A stretch of DNA of 33,714 nucleotides, from assembly GCA_027327915.1 (NCBI GenBank), contig DAHVWT010000015.1, positions 1 to 33,714 on the forward strand, read 5' to 3'. The notes under the pieces were generated by a model that saw only the letters and a list, made by a program, of their open reading frames with translations, did not search any database and was not told the DNA's origin. The DNA comes from Elusimicrobiota bacterium (GTDB lineage: Bacteria; Elusimicrobiota; Elusimicrobia; UBA1565; UBA9628). Below, one piece after another: positions 9,077-19,412 of this stretch (its first letter is position 1; every line of letters starts with the position of its first letter). The position numbers and the translations under genes are program-made.

Positions 9077-9681
9077 GAAGAGCGTTCGTCGCGGGTCTCA
9101 CCGGCGGAATCGCCTCCGGGAAAAGCCTCGCCCTCGGCGAATTTCGCCGCTCGGGAGCGCGCGTCTTCTCCGCCGACGAGGCCGCCCATCGGCTGCTGCG
9201 CGAAAGTCCTCCCGTCGCCCGCGCCGTCTCGCGGGCGTTCTCGGACGCCGTAGCGGCGAACGGCTCGATCGATCGCCGCAAGCTGGCCCTCAGGGCCTTC
9301 GCAAGCCCGCGGGACCGCCGTCGGCTCGAAAATATCCTCCACCCTCCCATCCTCCAGGCGTTGCGCCGGGAGATCTCGCGGGCGCGAGGAGGGCTGCTCG
9401 TCTGCGACGTGCCGCTCCTTTTCGAAAAGCGGCTCGCATCTCTTTTCGACGCGACGATCCTTCTCTGCTCGGCAAGAGCCTCCAGGCTCTCCCGCCTTCA
9501 ACGGCTCCGAAGCATGAGCCGGTCCGAGGCCCTCTCCCGCATGAAGGCCCAATGGCCGGATCGCCGCAAGCGTCTTCTCGCGGACGTCGTCATCGAGAAC
9601 CGCGGCGGCAAGGCCGCTTTCCTCCGGACCATCCGTTCCTATGGACGAGCGATGACCCTCATTGCCGCATCGAATCACTAA
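9073..9681 (+). CDS. coaE: Dephospho-CoA kinase
   Basis: GTG start overlapping rhomboid stop (GTGA); [14 protein letters not shown]-loop, [40 protein letters not shown]. Confidence 0.93.
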   Translation: MRRAFVAGLTGGIASGKSLALGEFRRSGARVFSADEAAHRLLRESPPVARAVSRAFSDAVAANGSIDRRKLALRAFASPRDRRRLENILHPPILQALRREISRARGGLLVCDVPLLFEKRLASLFDATILLCSARASRLSRLQRLRSMSRSEALSRMKAQWPDRRKRLLADVVIENRGGKAAFLRTIRSYGRAMTLIAASNH

Positions 9682-9692
9682 GGAGCATTTCC

Positions 9693-11009
9693 ATGGAAGA
9701 AACGGCTCAAGAACCGCAGAAGGCGCCGCAGGCCCCGCCGCAGCTGGATGTCCCGACCCTGACGAAAATGCTGATGCCGCAGCTCGCCGCCCTTGCCCAG
9801 GATCTGGGCGCCGACGGGCCGCTGACGGGACTGCGCAAGCAGGAGTTGATCGCCAAGATCCTCGAAGCGCAGCTCAAATCCAACGGGATGATCCACGACG
9901 AGGGCATCCTCGAGATCCTGCCCGACGGCTTCGGATTCCTGCGCTCCCCCGAGTACAACTACCTTCCGGGTCCCGACGACATCTACATGTCCCCCTCCCA
10001 GATCAAGAAATTCGGCTTGCGCAAGGGCGACGCGATCTCGGGATTCATCCGACCTCCCAAGGAAGGGGAGCGCTTCTTCGCCCTCCTCCAAGTGACGAAA
10101 GTCAACGGCGTCGACGCGGACAAGCTCAAGGAACGGCCCTTCTTCGACAACCTGACTCCGTTGCACCCCGACGAGCGCTACGCGCTCGAAAACGACCGCC
10201 ACGACGCGACGACCCGCCTGATGGACCTCATCGCGCCCATCGGCAAAGGGCAGCGCGGGCTCATCGTCGCGGCGCCCAAAACGGGCAAGACCATCATCCT
10301 CCAGAAAATCGCCAACGCCATCGCCACCAACGAGCCCGGGGCCGTGCTCCTGGTGCTCCTCATCGACGAGCGCCCGGAGGAGGTCACCGATATGAGGCGC
10401 TCGATCAAGGGCGAGGTCATCTCCTCGACCTTCGACGAGCCGCCGGACCGGCATATCCAGGTGGCGGAGATGGTGCTTGAAAAGGCGAAGAGGCAAGTCG
10501 AGCTTGGCAAGGACGTCGTGATCCTTCTCGATTCGCTGACCAGGCTCGCCCGCGCCTACAACGCCATGGCCCCCTCGACGGGCCGCGTCCTCTCCGGAGG
10601 GCTCGAGTCAGGCTCCCTCCAAAAGCCGAAGCGCTTTCTGGGGTCGGCGCGCAACATCGAGGAGGGCGGATCTCTGACCATCCTCGCGACCACCCTGGTC
10701 GAGACCGGAAGCCGCATGGACGAGGTCATCTTCGAGGAATTCAAGGGCACGGGCAACAGCGAGGTCTACCTCGACCGCAAGCTCTCCGACCGCCGCATGT
10801 TCCCCTCTTTCGACATCAACCGCTCGGGCACTCGCAAGGAGGAACTGCTTCTCTCGGAAGACGAACTCAACAAGATGTGGATCCTACGCAAGGTCCTCGC
10901 CCCCCTGGGCTCGGTCGAGGCCATGGAGCTTCTTCGCGACAAGCTCCTCTCGACCAAAACCAACAAGGAGTTCCTGAAATCAATCGAGCTATCGAGCGCC
11001 GGCGATTAA
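9693..11009 (+). CDS. rho: Transcription termination factor Rho
   Basis: [44 protein letters not shown]-loop [36 protein letters not shown]. Confidence 0.98.
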   Translation: MEETAQEPQKAPQAPPQLDVPTLTKMLMPQLAALAQDLGADGPLTGLRKQELIAKILEAQLKSNGMIHDEGILEILPDGFGFLRSPEYNYLPGPDDIYMSPSQIKKFGLRKGDAISGFIRPPKEGERFFALLQVTKVNGVDADKLKERPFFDNLTPLHPDERYALENDRHDATTRLMDLIAPIGKGQRGLIVAAPKTGKTIILQKIANAIATNEPGAVLLVLLIDERPEEVTDMRRSIKGEVISSTFDEPPDRHIQVAEMVLEKAKRQVELGKDVVILLDSLTRLARAYNAMAPSTGRVLSGGLESGSLQKPKRFLGSARNIEEGGSLTILATTLVETGSRMDEVIFEEFKGTGNSEVYLDRKLSDRRMFPSFDINRSGTRKEELLLSEDELNKMWILRKVLAPLGSVEAMELLRDKLLSTKTNKEFLKSIELSSAGD

Positions 11010-11932
11010 TCGCGATCGCCGTGGCCGCGGCGGCCGCCTGGGCGTCCCCCCTTGCGGCGGCGCCTTGGAGCGCCGGGGAAACAGCGGAGGAATGGCAGAT
11101 GTACTCCGTGACGACCTCTCCCGGACCGCCCGAGCCGGAGTCGGATTTCCTGCGAAAGCTCAATCGTCTCGTCTATGCCCTGCACCGGATCCGGCGCGGG
11201 GAATACGGCGGCGACGTGATCGCCCGCAAATACGGGGCTTCGCTCAAGGGGCTCCAAGCCACGAACAACAACGAACTCCTCTATTTGCTCCCCGGCCAAA
11301 AGATCACGGTCATCAACAAGCCGGGCTATCTCTACCAGGTCCGTTCTCCCCGCGGCGAAAGCCTCGATCAGATCGCCAAACGCTTCTACAAATCCGCCGC
11401 GTCGAGAAAGAGATTCGAGGAGGCCGTCGTCGAGGCGAACAACCTCCCCGGGGCGGCGCTGCTCCACTCCTATGTTTTCACCCAAGGAGCGCATCTCCTT
11501 CTGCCCGGGATCTCGTTTCAATTCGACACCTACCGCTTTCCCTTCCGGGGCTTCGGCTGGCCCCGCATCAGCTCCCGGTTCGGCATGCGCTACCATCCCA
11601 TCCTTCACCGGCGCATCTTCCACGACGGACTCGATCTTCCGCGGCCATGGGGAAGCCCCGTCTACCCGTCCCGAAGCGGCACCGTGCTATTCACGGGCTG
11701 GAAAAACGGCTACGGAAACCTCATCATCCTCAAGCACCATGACGGCGCGACGACCTATTACGGGCATCTCTCCAAGATCGAGGTGAAGCCGGGCGACACC
11801 GTCCTGCGCGGCAAGTCCCTGATCGGGCGCGTCGGTTCAACGGGCCTTTCCACGGGCCCCCATCTCCATTTCGAGGTCCACGACCGCTTCGGGCGGCTCG
11901 TCAATCCGATCCATAAGATCGGCCGGCGCTAG
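10979..11932 (+). CDS. Secreted LysM-type / M23 family metallopeptidase (LytM, NlpD-like)
   Basis: [61 protein letters not shown] open from 10877. Start chosen from SD AAGGAG (10965-10970) and the signal peptide; uses ATC. Confidence 0.85.
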   Translation: MNRAIERRRLIAIAVAAAAAWASPLAAAPWSAGETAEEWQMYSVTTSPGPPEPESDFLRKLNRLVYALHRIRRGEYGGDVIARKYGASLKGLQATNNNELLYLLPGQKITVINKPGYLYQVRSPRGESLDQIAKRFYKSAASRKRFEEAVVEANNLPGAALLHSYVFTQGAHLLLPGISFQFDTYRFPFRGFGWPRISSRFGMRYHPILHRRIFHDGLDLPRPWGSPVYPSRSGTVLFTGWKNGYGNLIILKHHDGATTYYGHLSKIEVKPGDTVLRGKSLIGRVGSTGLSTGPHLHFEVHDRFGRLVNPIHKIGRR

Positions 11933-13365
11933 TGTCGGTCCGCCTTCAACGACTCCTCCCGTTCGCCGCTCCCCTGCTGAGTTCCATCCTCATCCTGCTC
12001 GCCTCGCCCGCCCAGTATCCGGGCCGTCAGCAAGACGATCTCCTCTACATCCTGGCCTCCTTGGCGCTCTCCCACGGCCGCTATCATCTGCCGACGAGTC
12101 CCGCCTATATCCCGCTCGTCATGGTCAATCCCGGCCTGCCGGCGCTCCTGCTTCCCGTGGCCTGGGTCTTCGGCATACGCATCTGGGCCTATCAGATCGC
12201 CGCCACGCTCATGGCGGCGGCGCTTCCCTGGGCGTATGCGGCATGGCTTTTTCGGCGCGCCGAGGAGCCGGCGCGGTCCCTGCTCGTCCTCTTGCTTTCC
12301 TCCAGCCCCCTGGTCTTGTCCCAGTCCGGATGCGTCATGAGCGAGACCCCTTATCTCCTCTTTCTCTTCTCCTGGCTCCTCCTGCTTGAGAAAGCCCCGG
12401 GAGAGCGTCCCGTGCGCTGCGGCGCGGGGCTTTTGGCCCTTTGCGAACTGAGGCTCGCGGCCCTCTCTCTTTTTCCGGCGGCCGTCGCCGCCCAGACCGG
12501 CCGCCGCCGCTGGCGGCAGGCCGCGATCATCGTTGGAATCGCGGGCGGCGGCCTTCTTCCCTGGTTGTGGTGGTCCCACGCGCACGGCGGCGTGCAAAAG
12601 ATCTCCGAGTTCCTTCCGGCGGCAGGCTCGGCGCGCCGCGTCATCCCCGAGGCCTATGCCAACGCGCTCTATTACCTCCAGGCTTGGGGCCAGTGCTACG
12701 GACCGTCGGCCCTAGCCGCCCACCGTTGGTTGGCGCTCGGCGCCGGAACGCTCCTGGCCGCCGTCGCGGCGCTCGGCGCGTCGCGTTTGTGGCGCGAAAA
12801 CCCCGCGGAACGCCCGGCGCTGTGGGCTCTCGGCGGTTCGACGGTTCTTTATCTCATCTGGCCATGGCATTATCAACGCTATCTGATGACGCTCCTTCCA
12901 TGGCTCCTCTGGAGCCTGGCCCGCGGCGCCGGCGAGCTGCGGGTCCCGCTCCTCTCCCTGCTGCTGGCGGGTCAATTCTCTTGGAACTCCCTTGCGTGGA
13001 TTTCGGGACGATCCCCGTACTCCCAACCCGGGCTCCGGGAGACCTACTCATGGATTCGTAAGCACACACAACCCTGGGAGGCGCTTTCGAGCCCTCTCTA
13101 CGTCAGGGATGGCCTCTACTCCCGGAGGCCATGCCTCCCCCTCCCCGACGCCTCCTCCGCCGCGTCCTTTTCAAGCCTGCTCAAACGGATCAAGGCGCGA
13201 ATTATTCTTAAAGAAACCCGAATCGACCTCGGATTTTCCGACCCGAAGTCTTCCCTGATACTCCAGAGGCTGTCGAGGGATTATGACTGGCTCAACGATC
13301 CCGGATATTTTCGCAGGATCTACGACAATCCGCGTGAAAACGTCGCCATCTATGAGCCGCGCTGA
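11932..13365 (+). CDS. Polytopic membrane protein, glycosyltransferase 39 / ArnT-like
   Basis: GTG start overlapping previous stop (TAGTG); many hydrophobic segments; early acidic motif RQQDDLLYILASLALSHGRY. Confidence 0.6.
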   Translation: MSVRLQRLLPFAAPLLSSILILLASPAQYPGRQQDDLLYILASLALSHGRYHLPTSPAYIPLVMVNPGLPALLLPVAWVFGIRIWAYQIAATLMAAALPWAYAAWLFRRAEEPARSLLVLLLSSSPLVLSQSGCVMSETPYLLFLFSWLLLLEKAPGERPVRCGAGLLALCELRLAALSLFPAAVAAQTGRRRWRQAAIIVGIAGGGLLPWLWWSHAHGGVQKISEFLPAAGSARRVIPEAYANALYYLQAWGQCYGPSALAAHRWLALGAGTLLAAVAALGASRLWRENPAERPALWALGGSTVLYLIWPWHYQRYLMTLLPWLLWSLARGAGELRVPLLSLLLAGQFSWNSLAWISGRSPYSQPGLRETYSWIRKHTQPWEALSSPLYVRDGLYSRRPCLPLPDASSAASFSSLLKRIKARIILKETRIDLGFSDPKSSLILQRLSRDYDWLNDPGYFRRIYDNPRENVAIYEPR

Positions 13366-14746
13366 CAGGCGGGCGACGGCTTGGTCTGTCGGCTTGGCGG
13401 GCGCCCTCTTCTACCTTGGATGCCCTTCCTACCGGTTTAATTTCGACGGGGTCGCCTGCGCCATCGCGGTCGAGCTGGGAGACTGGAAGCATCTCGTCCA
13501 CGGAAACCATCTCCTCTACGGCGTGATGGGGCGGCTCTTCTTCGACGCCTGGACGTTCACGGGATACCACGGCCGCGCCCTTCCGGCGCTCGATGCCATG
13601 GATTCCTTGTTTGGCGGAGCCGGCCTCGCCGTCTTTTTCCTGGTCCTCCTCGATCTGGGCTTCGATGGGGCCTTGTCCCTTGCCGCCGCGGCCGGTTTGG
13701 GCGTGAGCGCCGCTTATTGGATCTGGAGCCTCGAGGCCCAAGTCTATTTGCCGGCCGTTTTCTTCCTGCTCCTGGCGTTCCTGGAACTTCTAAGCGACCG
13801 CCCGCGCCCGCTCCGCGCCGCGTCGTGGCATGCCCTCGCGACCTTGGGACACGCCGGCCACGCCCTCTTCCTGCCGGCCGGCCTCTGGATGCTTTCCCGC
13901 TCCTCGGTGGGAAAAAAGGGAGCCGGGCTCTACGCCGCGGCCTGGGCGGCTCTTGTCGGCGCATGCTACCTCGCGGCCGCCGCATTCATCGTCCACCCCG
14001 GCTCCTGGCGCCGCTTGGCGATCTGGCTCCTCGGAAGCGCGGCCCTGGACCCCGGCGGAGCCTTCCATTGGCACGCCGCGCCCGGCTTTCAGGCCGTCGC
14101 CGCCTGGCTTCTGGCCGCCCCAAGGATTTTCTGCGATCCTCTGGACCAGACCCGTCCTCCCGGCTGGGGCTGGCTTCTCGGCGCGGTCGCGATCTCGCTG
14201 GCCATCTACGGCGCCTGGAGGCTCGCCCAGGACGGCTCCCCGAGGCCTTGGAAGGGAGCGCTCTTTCTATGGCTTGGCTGCTACGCCCTTCTCTATCTTT
14301 CCTGGGAGCCGGCGACACTCGTCTACCGGATTTCGGATTTGCCCGCGCTGTGGATCTTCATCGCCATCGGCGCGCGCGCCCTGGGCCGGCCCGCCCGCCC
14401 CCTTCTTGCGTCTCTGGCGCTGGGGCTGGGACTCTATAACGGATTCTTTCTCATCATCCCCTTTGAAAACCCGGCCGCCAACAGGCCTTATCAAGAGGCC
14501 CTCGGTCTCGCCGAACGGACCCCGCAAGACGCCTGGATCGTCACCTCGGGAATCGGCGCCGTCTACCTGCCCTACTTCGCCAGAAGAAAGACGATCGACC
14601 GGCGCTACTATGAGGGGAAGCCGGAGGCTTTGCGGGAGAGAATCGCGGGACTTCTCGCCAGGGGAGAAGCCGTTTACTGGGATTCAGGCGCGAGCATCGG
14701 CATTCCTAGGGCCAAAGACCCCAAGGAAACAGGTAGAAAAAATTGA
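13352..14746 (+). CDS. Polytopic membrane protein of unknown function (GT-C-like)
   Basis: Start MSRADRRATAWSVGLAGALFYLGCPSYRFNFDGVACAIAVELGD; overlaps previous gene end; multiple hydrophobic helices. Confidence 0.6.
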   Translation: MSRADRRATAWSVGLAGALFYLGCPSYRFNFDGVACAIAVELGDWKHLVHGNHLLYGVMGRLFFDAWTFTGYHGRALPALDAMDSLFGGAGLAVFFLVLLDLGFDGALSLAAAAGLGVSAAYWIWSLEAQVYLPAVFFLLLAFLELLSDRPRPLRAASWHALATLGHAGHALFLPAGLWMLSRSSVGKKGAGLYAAAWAALVGACYLAAAAFIVHPGSWRRLAIWLLGSAALDPGGAFHWHAAPGFQAVAAWLLAAPRIFCDPLDQTRPPGWGWLLGAVAISLAIYGAWRLAQDGSPRPWKGALFLWLGCYALLYLSWEPATLVYRISDLPALWIFIAIGARALGRPARPLLASLALGLGLYNGFFLIIPFENPAANRPYQEALGLAERTPQDAWIVTSGIGAVYLPYFARRKTIDRRYYEGKPEALRERIAGLLARGEAVYWDSGASIGIPRAKDPKETGRKN

Positions 14747-15482
14747 AGATCGCTCCCGCGCTGAGAAAAGGCCCGAAAGGAATGGCGCCCCGGCGATCGA
14801 TCATGCGCCTGCGGATGAGCCACATCCCGTAGAGCGCTCCCCAAAAAGATCCGACGAAAAGGGCGTCGAACGCGCCCAAAGCTCCCCCCCAGGCCCCGAT
14901 CGCGGCCAGAAGCTTGACGTCCCCTCCGCCCATGGCCTCTTTTTTGAATATTCTTTCGCCGATGGCCGCCACGGCCCAACCCACAAGGAACCCGAAGAAG
15001 GCGCCCCAGAGGCTCCAGAGGACGGCGAGGTACCAAGGCGCCGAAGCCGCGCGCAAGAAGGGGTTGAGGGGCGAGACGAGGAGTCCCAGAAGGAGAAGCG
15101 CCAAGGAGAGCTCGTCGGGGATAATGCGGTGCTCCGCGTCGATGAAGGCGACGGCAAGAAAAAGCCCGGCGGCCGCGCAGACGGCGCCCATCCAGAACGG
15201 GGCTCTCGGCCAGCGGCTCCAGAGGGCGGAAAAAAGAACGGCCGTGGCCAGCTCGACCAGGGGATAACGCGCCGATATGGAGCCCGAGCAACGCCGGCAG
15301 CGGCCGCGCAGCCACAGCCAGCTCAAGAGGGGCACGTTGTCGTAAAACGCCAAGGGGTTGAGGCAGAGGGGACAGCGGGAGCCTGGAGCAACGATTGACT
15401 CCTCACGGGGAAGACGCCAGATAAGAACGTTGAGGAAGCTTCCGTAAAAAGAGCCTAGAATGAAGCTCGCGAGAAGGGCCAT
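14706..15482 (-). CDS. pilD: Prepilin peptidase (type IV leader peptidase, A24 family)
   Basis: SFLNVLIWRLPREESIVAPGSRCPLCLNPLAFYDNVPLLSWLWLRGRCRRC, FIDAEHRIIPDELSL, MGGGDVKLLAAIG. Confidence 0.95.
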   Translation of the reverse strand: MALLASFILGSFYGSFLNVLIWRLPREESIVAPGSRCPLCLNPLAFYDNVPLLSWLWLRGRCRRCSGSISARYPLVELATAVLFSALWSRWPRAPFWMGAVCAAAGLFLAVAFIDAEHRIIPDELSLALLLLGLLVSPLNPFLRAASAPWYLAVLWSLWGAFFGFLVGWAVAAIGERIFKKEAMGGGDVKLLAAIGAWGGALGAFDALFVGSFWGALYGMWLIRRRMIDRRGAIPFGPFLSAGAIFNFFYLFPWGLWP

Positions 15483-15494
15483 TGGAAATTCAAC

Positions 15495-15521
15495 GGGGGG
15501 GCCGCCTTAAGCGGCCCCCCC
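15495..15521. terminator. Perfect 11-bp GC hairpin between pilin gene and prepilin peptidase gene
   Basis: GGGGGGGCCGC-CTTAA-GCGGCCCCCCC; no poly-U on the - strand side. Confidence 0.6.
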
Positions 15522-15550
15522 GCCTTGCGAACGTTCCTGCAAAGAACTTC

Positions 15551-16003
15551 TCAGTACAACGTCCAGACGCTGCCCTTCGTGTCCGTATGCGTGCAACCCA
15601 CCCACACCGTACCGTAGTTGGGGTCGGAGGAGTTGTTGTCGTAGACCCAACCACCCGGGTCGACGGTCCAGCTCCCGGTTGCCTGGTCATTTTCGCCGGT
15701 GCTCGCGGGATGGTGGTTCGCAGGGTTCGATGCCGGCAACTGCGCCATGTACTTCCCGTTGATCGTCAACGATGACATCTGCGACGGATAGACCCCTTCC
15801 AGGTCGCCGTAGTAGATGCTCAACGCCGACCGCAGGCCGGCGAGATTGCCCTTCGTGGCTCCTTCCTGCGACTGCCTGATGAGCGATCCGAACTTCGGTA
15901 TGGCGACGGCCGCCAGGATACCAATGATGGCAACCACGATCATCAACTCGATGAGCGTGAATCCCGAAGCGCCCGAACCGCTCTTGTTCATCTTTGACTT
16001 CAT
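15551..16003 (-). CDS. Type IV pilin / pseudopilin, major-pilin-like
   Basis: [38 protein letters not shown]: class III prepilin signal with G|F cleavage site and E5. Confidence 0.95.
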   Translation of the reverse strand: MKSKMNKSGSGASGFTLIELMIVVAIIGILAAVAIPKFGSLIRQSQEGATKGNLAGLRSALSIYYGDLEGVYPSQMSSLTINGKYMAQLPASNPANHHPASTGENDQATGSWTVDPGGWVYDNNSSDPNYGTVWVGCTHTDTKGSVWTLY

Positions 16004-16094
16004 GCTCGTACACCCCCTTTCTGCTGGAATAACGTTATTCAAGGGGAAATGACTCGATTCCCAGCATAGCCAGCGACAAGCACAAGCGATGCCT

Positions 16095-16124
16095 AATATA
16101 TCCTTGAAACGGCCTCTTTGTCAA
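16095..16124 (-). promoter_or_regulatory. Strong sigma70 promoter for the pilin gene, TTGACA-N18-TATATT
   Basis: -35 at 16124..16119 (perfect), -10 at 16100..16095; implies a roughly 85-nt 5' UTR. Confidence 0.65.
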
Positions 16125-16143
16125 CAAAAAGGGCACGCCGAAG

Positions 16144-16599
16144 TCAGGGGTTCGTTGGGGTTCGGCTCAGGCCCCAGGCCAAACACGCCGCGCCGACGGT
16201 GATTGAAGAATCGGCGACGTTGAAAACGGGCCAGACCCTGAAATCGAGGAAGTCGATCACGTGGCCGTAGACGATTCGGTCGTAGAGATTGCCCGCGGCG
16301 CCGGCAGCGACGGCGAGCAGCCCCCATCGCGCCCAGGGGCTTCCGGAGCCCCACTTTCGTCGAAGATAAAAGACGCCGGTCAAAAGGGCCGCCGTCAGGA
16401 CGATAAAAAACCCGTTCCGACTCCGGCCCATTCCGAAGGCGGCCCCGGTGTTCTCCACGTAGGTCAAGTGGAAAAAGGGCAGGAGCGGAATCTCGGAAAC
16501 AGGCTTCAAGCGCTCGATCGCCAGAGTCTTCGTGAGACGATCCAACGAAAATATCCCCACGAACGCCCCGGGCGCCGCGAAGGAGGACAACTTTCTCAC
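16144..16599 (-). CDS. lspA: Lipoprotein signal peptidase (signal peptidase II)
   Basis: VENTGAAFGMG, GAAGNLYDRIVYGHVIDFLDFRVWPVFNVADSSITVG (catalytic Asp motifs). Overlaps ileS stop (GTGA). Confidence 0.96.
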   Translation of the reverse strand: MRKLSSFAAPGAFVGIFSLDRLTKTLAIERLKPVSEIPLLPFFHLTYVENTGAAFGMGRSRNGFFIVLTAALLTGVFYLRRKWGSGSPWARWGLLAVAAGAAGNLYDRIVYGHVIDFLDFRVWPVFNVADSSITVGAACLAWGLSRTPTNP

Positions 16600-19412
16600 G
16601 CGGGCACGAGGGCCGAGACACAGCGCCCGCAGATGTCCTCATGCCGGGGGTCGCTTCCGACATCCTTCTGGTATCTCCAGCAACGGGCGCATTTGCGGCC
16701 ATCGGCCTTCAAGACCTCGACCTCAAGCGCGCCCGTTCCGCCCAGGAGCCGCGCCTCGGAGACGATGAACATCTCCGCCCAATCGAGCGCTTGTCCCTCG
16801 AGAACCTGGGGCGGAACGTTTCGGAGAACGAGCTTCGCCTCGATCGATGCTCCCAGAACGCCCCTCCCGCGCGCCTCTTCCAACGCCTTATGAGCCGCCG
16901 CGCGCAACTCGAAGATTTTTTCCCACCGCTCCCAAGACGGCGACTCGACGGGCCGACGGGCGCGCGACTTCCCCGCGGCATCCGGCCTTGTCGGCAGGCA
17001 GGCCAGGGCGGCGCGCTCGCCCCACCCCCACTCGCGGGGCTTGTGCCCCCAGGCCTCCTCCGCGGTGAAGGGCAGGATAGGGGAAAGCAGAGGCAGGAGG
17101 GACCGCAGGATCTCGGCAAGCGTCCGCTGCGCAGCGCGCCTTAAAGGATGGTTCCTGGGGTATGTATAGAGCCGGTCCTTGAGCACGTCAAAATAAAACG
17201 CCGAAAGATCGAAGGCGCAGAAATCGACAAGGCGCCGCGCGGCCGGCCGGAAGCCGAAATTCCGGTAGTCCTCCAGGACCCGCTCCTCCAGCTCGCCAAG
17301 CCTCGCGAGCACGTGGTTTTCCATCTCCGGCACGTCCGCCGCGGCCTCTCCGGTCGCGTCCGGAACGTAGTCGTGAAGATTCCCGAGGAGATAGCGCAGC
17401 GTATTGCGGACGCGGCGATAGGCGTCCACGACCCCCTTGAGGAGGTTCGCGGAGAGACGGACATCGTCCGCCCAGTCGGAGAGGGCGACCCACAATCTCA
17501 GGACGTCGGCGCCGTACTGCGAGATGACCTCCTGGGGCGACACGACATTTCCCAGGGACTTGTGCATCGCGCGGCCGTTCTCGTCAAGGACGAAGCCGTG
17601 CGTGAGGACCGCCCGGTAAGGCGCGGCCCCGTTGATCGCGAAGGAGGATAAAAGCGAGCTTTGAAACCAGCCGCGGTGCTGGTCCGAACCCTCGAGGTAA
17701 AGGTCGCAGGGAAGGCCCGCTCCGGCGTCGGCCAGAACCGAGAGCCATGAGACCCCGGAATCGAGCCAGACGTCCAGAATGTCCGTCTCCCGGCGGAAGC
17801 GCCTTTCCCCGCAGGAGGGACAAGCCGCCTCGCGAGGAAGAAAATCCCATTCCTCGGGAGTGACTTCCGCCCCGCGATTGGCGAACCAGAAATCCGAGCC
17901 GTCCCTCGCCACCTTCTCCTCGATGGCCTTAAGAAGATCATCGTCCCCGAGCCATGTTCCGCAAGCCGCGCAATAGAGGATGGGGATCGGCGTTCCCCAG
18001 AGCCGCTGGCGCGAGAGGCACCAATCGGGACGGGAGCCCACCATGCTGGCGATCCTCGATCGGCTCGCGGCCGGGACCCAGTGGACCTTGTCGATCTCGG
18101 CGAGGAGACGCGCGCGAAGATCTTTTTTTTCAACGCTCATGAACCACTGCTGGGAGGCGCGGAAGATGACGGGGTTCTTGCAGCGCCAGCAATGGGGATA
18201 GCTGTGGACGATCTCCTCGCGCGCCAAGAGCAGCCGTTTCGCCTCCAGCGCCCGGATCACCGCCTCGTTACCGTCTCCCAGGACCGCCAGCCCCTCGAAT
18301 TCTCCGGCCTCCGCCGTGAAGCGCCCCGCGGCGTCCACGGGGCAGAGGACGCCAAGATCGTTTTTTTGACCCGTCTCGAAGTCGTCGGCCCCGTGGCCCG
18401 GCGCCGTATGGACGATGCCGCTCCCGTCCTCGGCCGTCACGTAATCGGCGAGCACCGCCGGCGAGTCCCCTCGGAACGGCGCCTCGCAGACGATCTTCAT
18501 GGCGGCGATCTCCCGCCCCTTGTACGTTCCGGAGCCATCTTCGACGAGGCCCAGGAGCTTCATCGCATCCGGTTTTTTAAAGAGCCCTTGGGCCGCCAGA
18601 AAGCGCCTGCCGTCTTTGGTCTTGGCAAAACCATAGTCGAGCTCGGGATGGAACGCCACCGCCTTGTTCGCGGGAAGAGTCCAGGGCGTCGTCGTCCAGA
18701 CGATCACGAAGGCGCCGCGAAGCTTTTCCGGCGCCATGATCGGAAACGCCACGAAAACCGATTGGGATTTTTTCTCCTTGTATTCGACCTCGGCCTCGGC
18801 GAGTGCCGTCTCGCAATGGACGCACCACAAGACGGGCTTCAACCCCCGATAGATAAACCCTTGCCTCAAAAGCAGCCTGAAAGCGCGCAATGTCGCGGAC
18901 TCGTAGTCCCGGGACATCGTCTTATAGGGATTCTCCCAATCACCCAGGACTCCAAGGCGCTTGAAGTCCTCCCTTTGAAGGGAGATCCAGCGCTCGGCGA
19001 AATCGGCGGCCTCATGGCGGAATCGGACGACATCCGCAACGCCGCGGGGGCCCGATTTCTTTTCCTTTAAAAGAGCCGTCTCGATCGGCAAGCCGTGGCA
19101 GTCCCAGCCAGGCCGGTAAGAGACTTTGTGCCCCATCAACGCCCGAGAACGGATCACCATGTCCTTCAAGATTTTGTTAAGGGCGTGGCCGATATGGATC
19201 GCCCCGTTGGCGTAGGGCGGGCCGTCATGGAGGACGAAGGCGGTCTTGCCGTCGCGGCCCTTGGAAAGCTTCTCATAGAGCCCGTCCCACAGCTTGAGCA
19301 TCTCGGGCTCTCGCTTGGGCAGATCTCCTTTTAAAGGAAACGGCGTCTGGGGAAGGTTCAGCGTCGCCGCATAATCCCCCTTCGAAGCCGTGGCTGGGGA
19401 GGCCTTAGCCAT
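16596..19412 (-). CDS. ileS: Isoleucyl-tRNA synthetase
   Basis: HDGPPYANGAIHIGHALNKILKDMVIRSRALMGHKVSYRPGWDCHGLPIE (HIGH motif); WFQSSLL; AMHKSLGN; C-terminal CARCWRY...CGRC zinc site. Confidence 0.97.
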   Translation of the reverse strand: MAKASPATASKGDYAATLNLPQTPFPLKGDLPKREPEMLKLWDGLYEKLSKGRDGKTAFVLHDGPPYANGAIHIGHALNKILKDMVIRSRALMGHKVSYRPGWDCHGLPIETALLKEKKSGPRGVADVVRFRHEAADFAERWISLQREDFKRLGVLGDWENPYKTMSRDYESATLRAFRLLLRQGFIYRGLKPVLWCVHCETALAEAEVEYKEKKSQSVFVAFPIMAPEKLRGAFVIVWTTTPWTLPANKAVAFHPELDYGFAKTKDGRRFLAAQGLFKKPDAMKLLGLVEDGSGTYKGREIAAMKIVCEAPFRGDSPAVLADYVTAEDGSGIVHTAPGHGADDFETGQKNDLGVLCPVDAAGRFTAEAGEFEGLAVLGDGNEAVIRALEAKRLLLAREEIVHSYPHCWRCKNPVIFRASQQWFMSVEKKDLRARLLAEIDKVHWVPAASRSRIASMVGSRPDWCLSRQRLWGTPIPILYCAACGTWLGDDDLLKAIEEKVARDGSDFWFANRGAEVTPEEWDFLPREAACPSCGERRFRRETDILDVWLDSGVSWLSVLADAGAGLPCDLYLEGSDQHRGWFQSSLLSSFAINGAAPYRAVLTHGFVLDENGRAMHKSLGNVVSPQEVISQYGADVLRLWVALSDWADDVRLSANLLKGVVDAYRRVRNTLRYLLGNLHDYVPDATGEAAADVPEMENHVLARLGELEERVLEDYRNFGFRPAARRLVDFCAFDLSAFYFDVLKDRLYTYPRNHPLRRAAQRTLAEILRSLLPLLSPILPFTAEEAWGHKPREWGWGERAALACLPTRPDAAGKSRARRPVESPSWERWEKIFELRAAAHKALEEARGRGVLGASIEAKLVLRNVPPQVLEGQALDWAEMFIVSEARLLGGTGALEVEVLKADGRKCARCWRYQKDVGSDPRHEDICGRCVSALVPA

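Noticed and set aside
13830-15398. 522-aa ORF on the + strand
   Set aside because: Out of frame with the 13352-14746 gene and antisense to pilD; biased composition.
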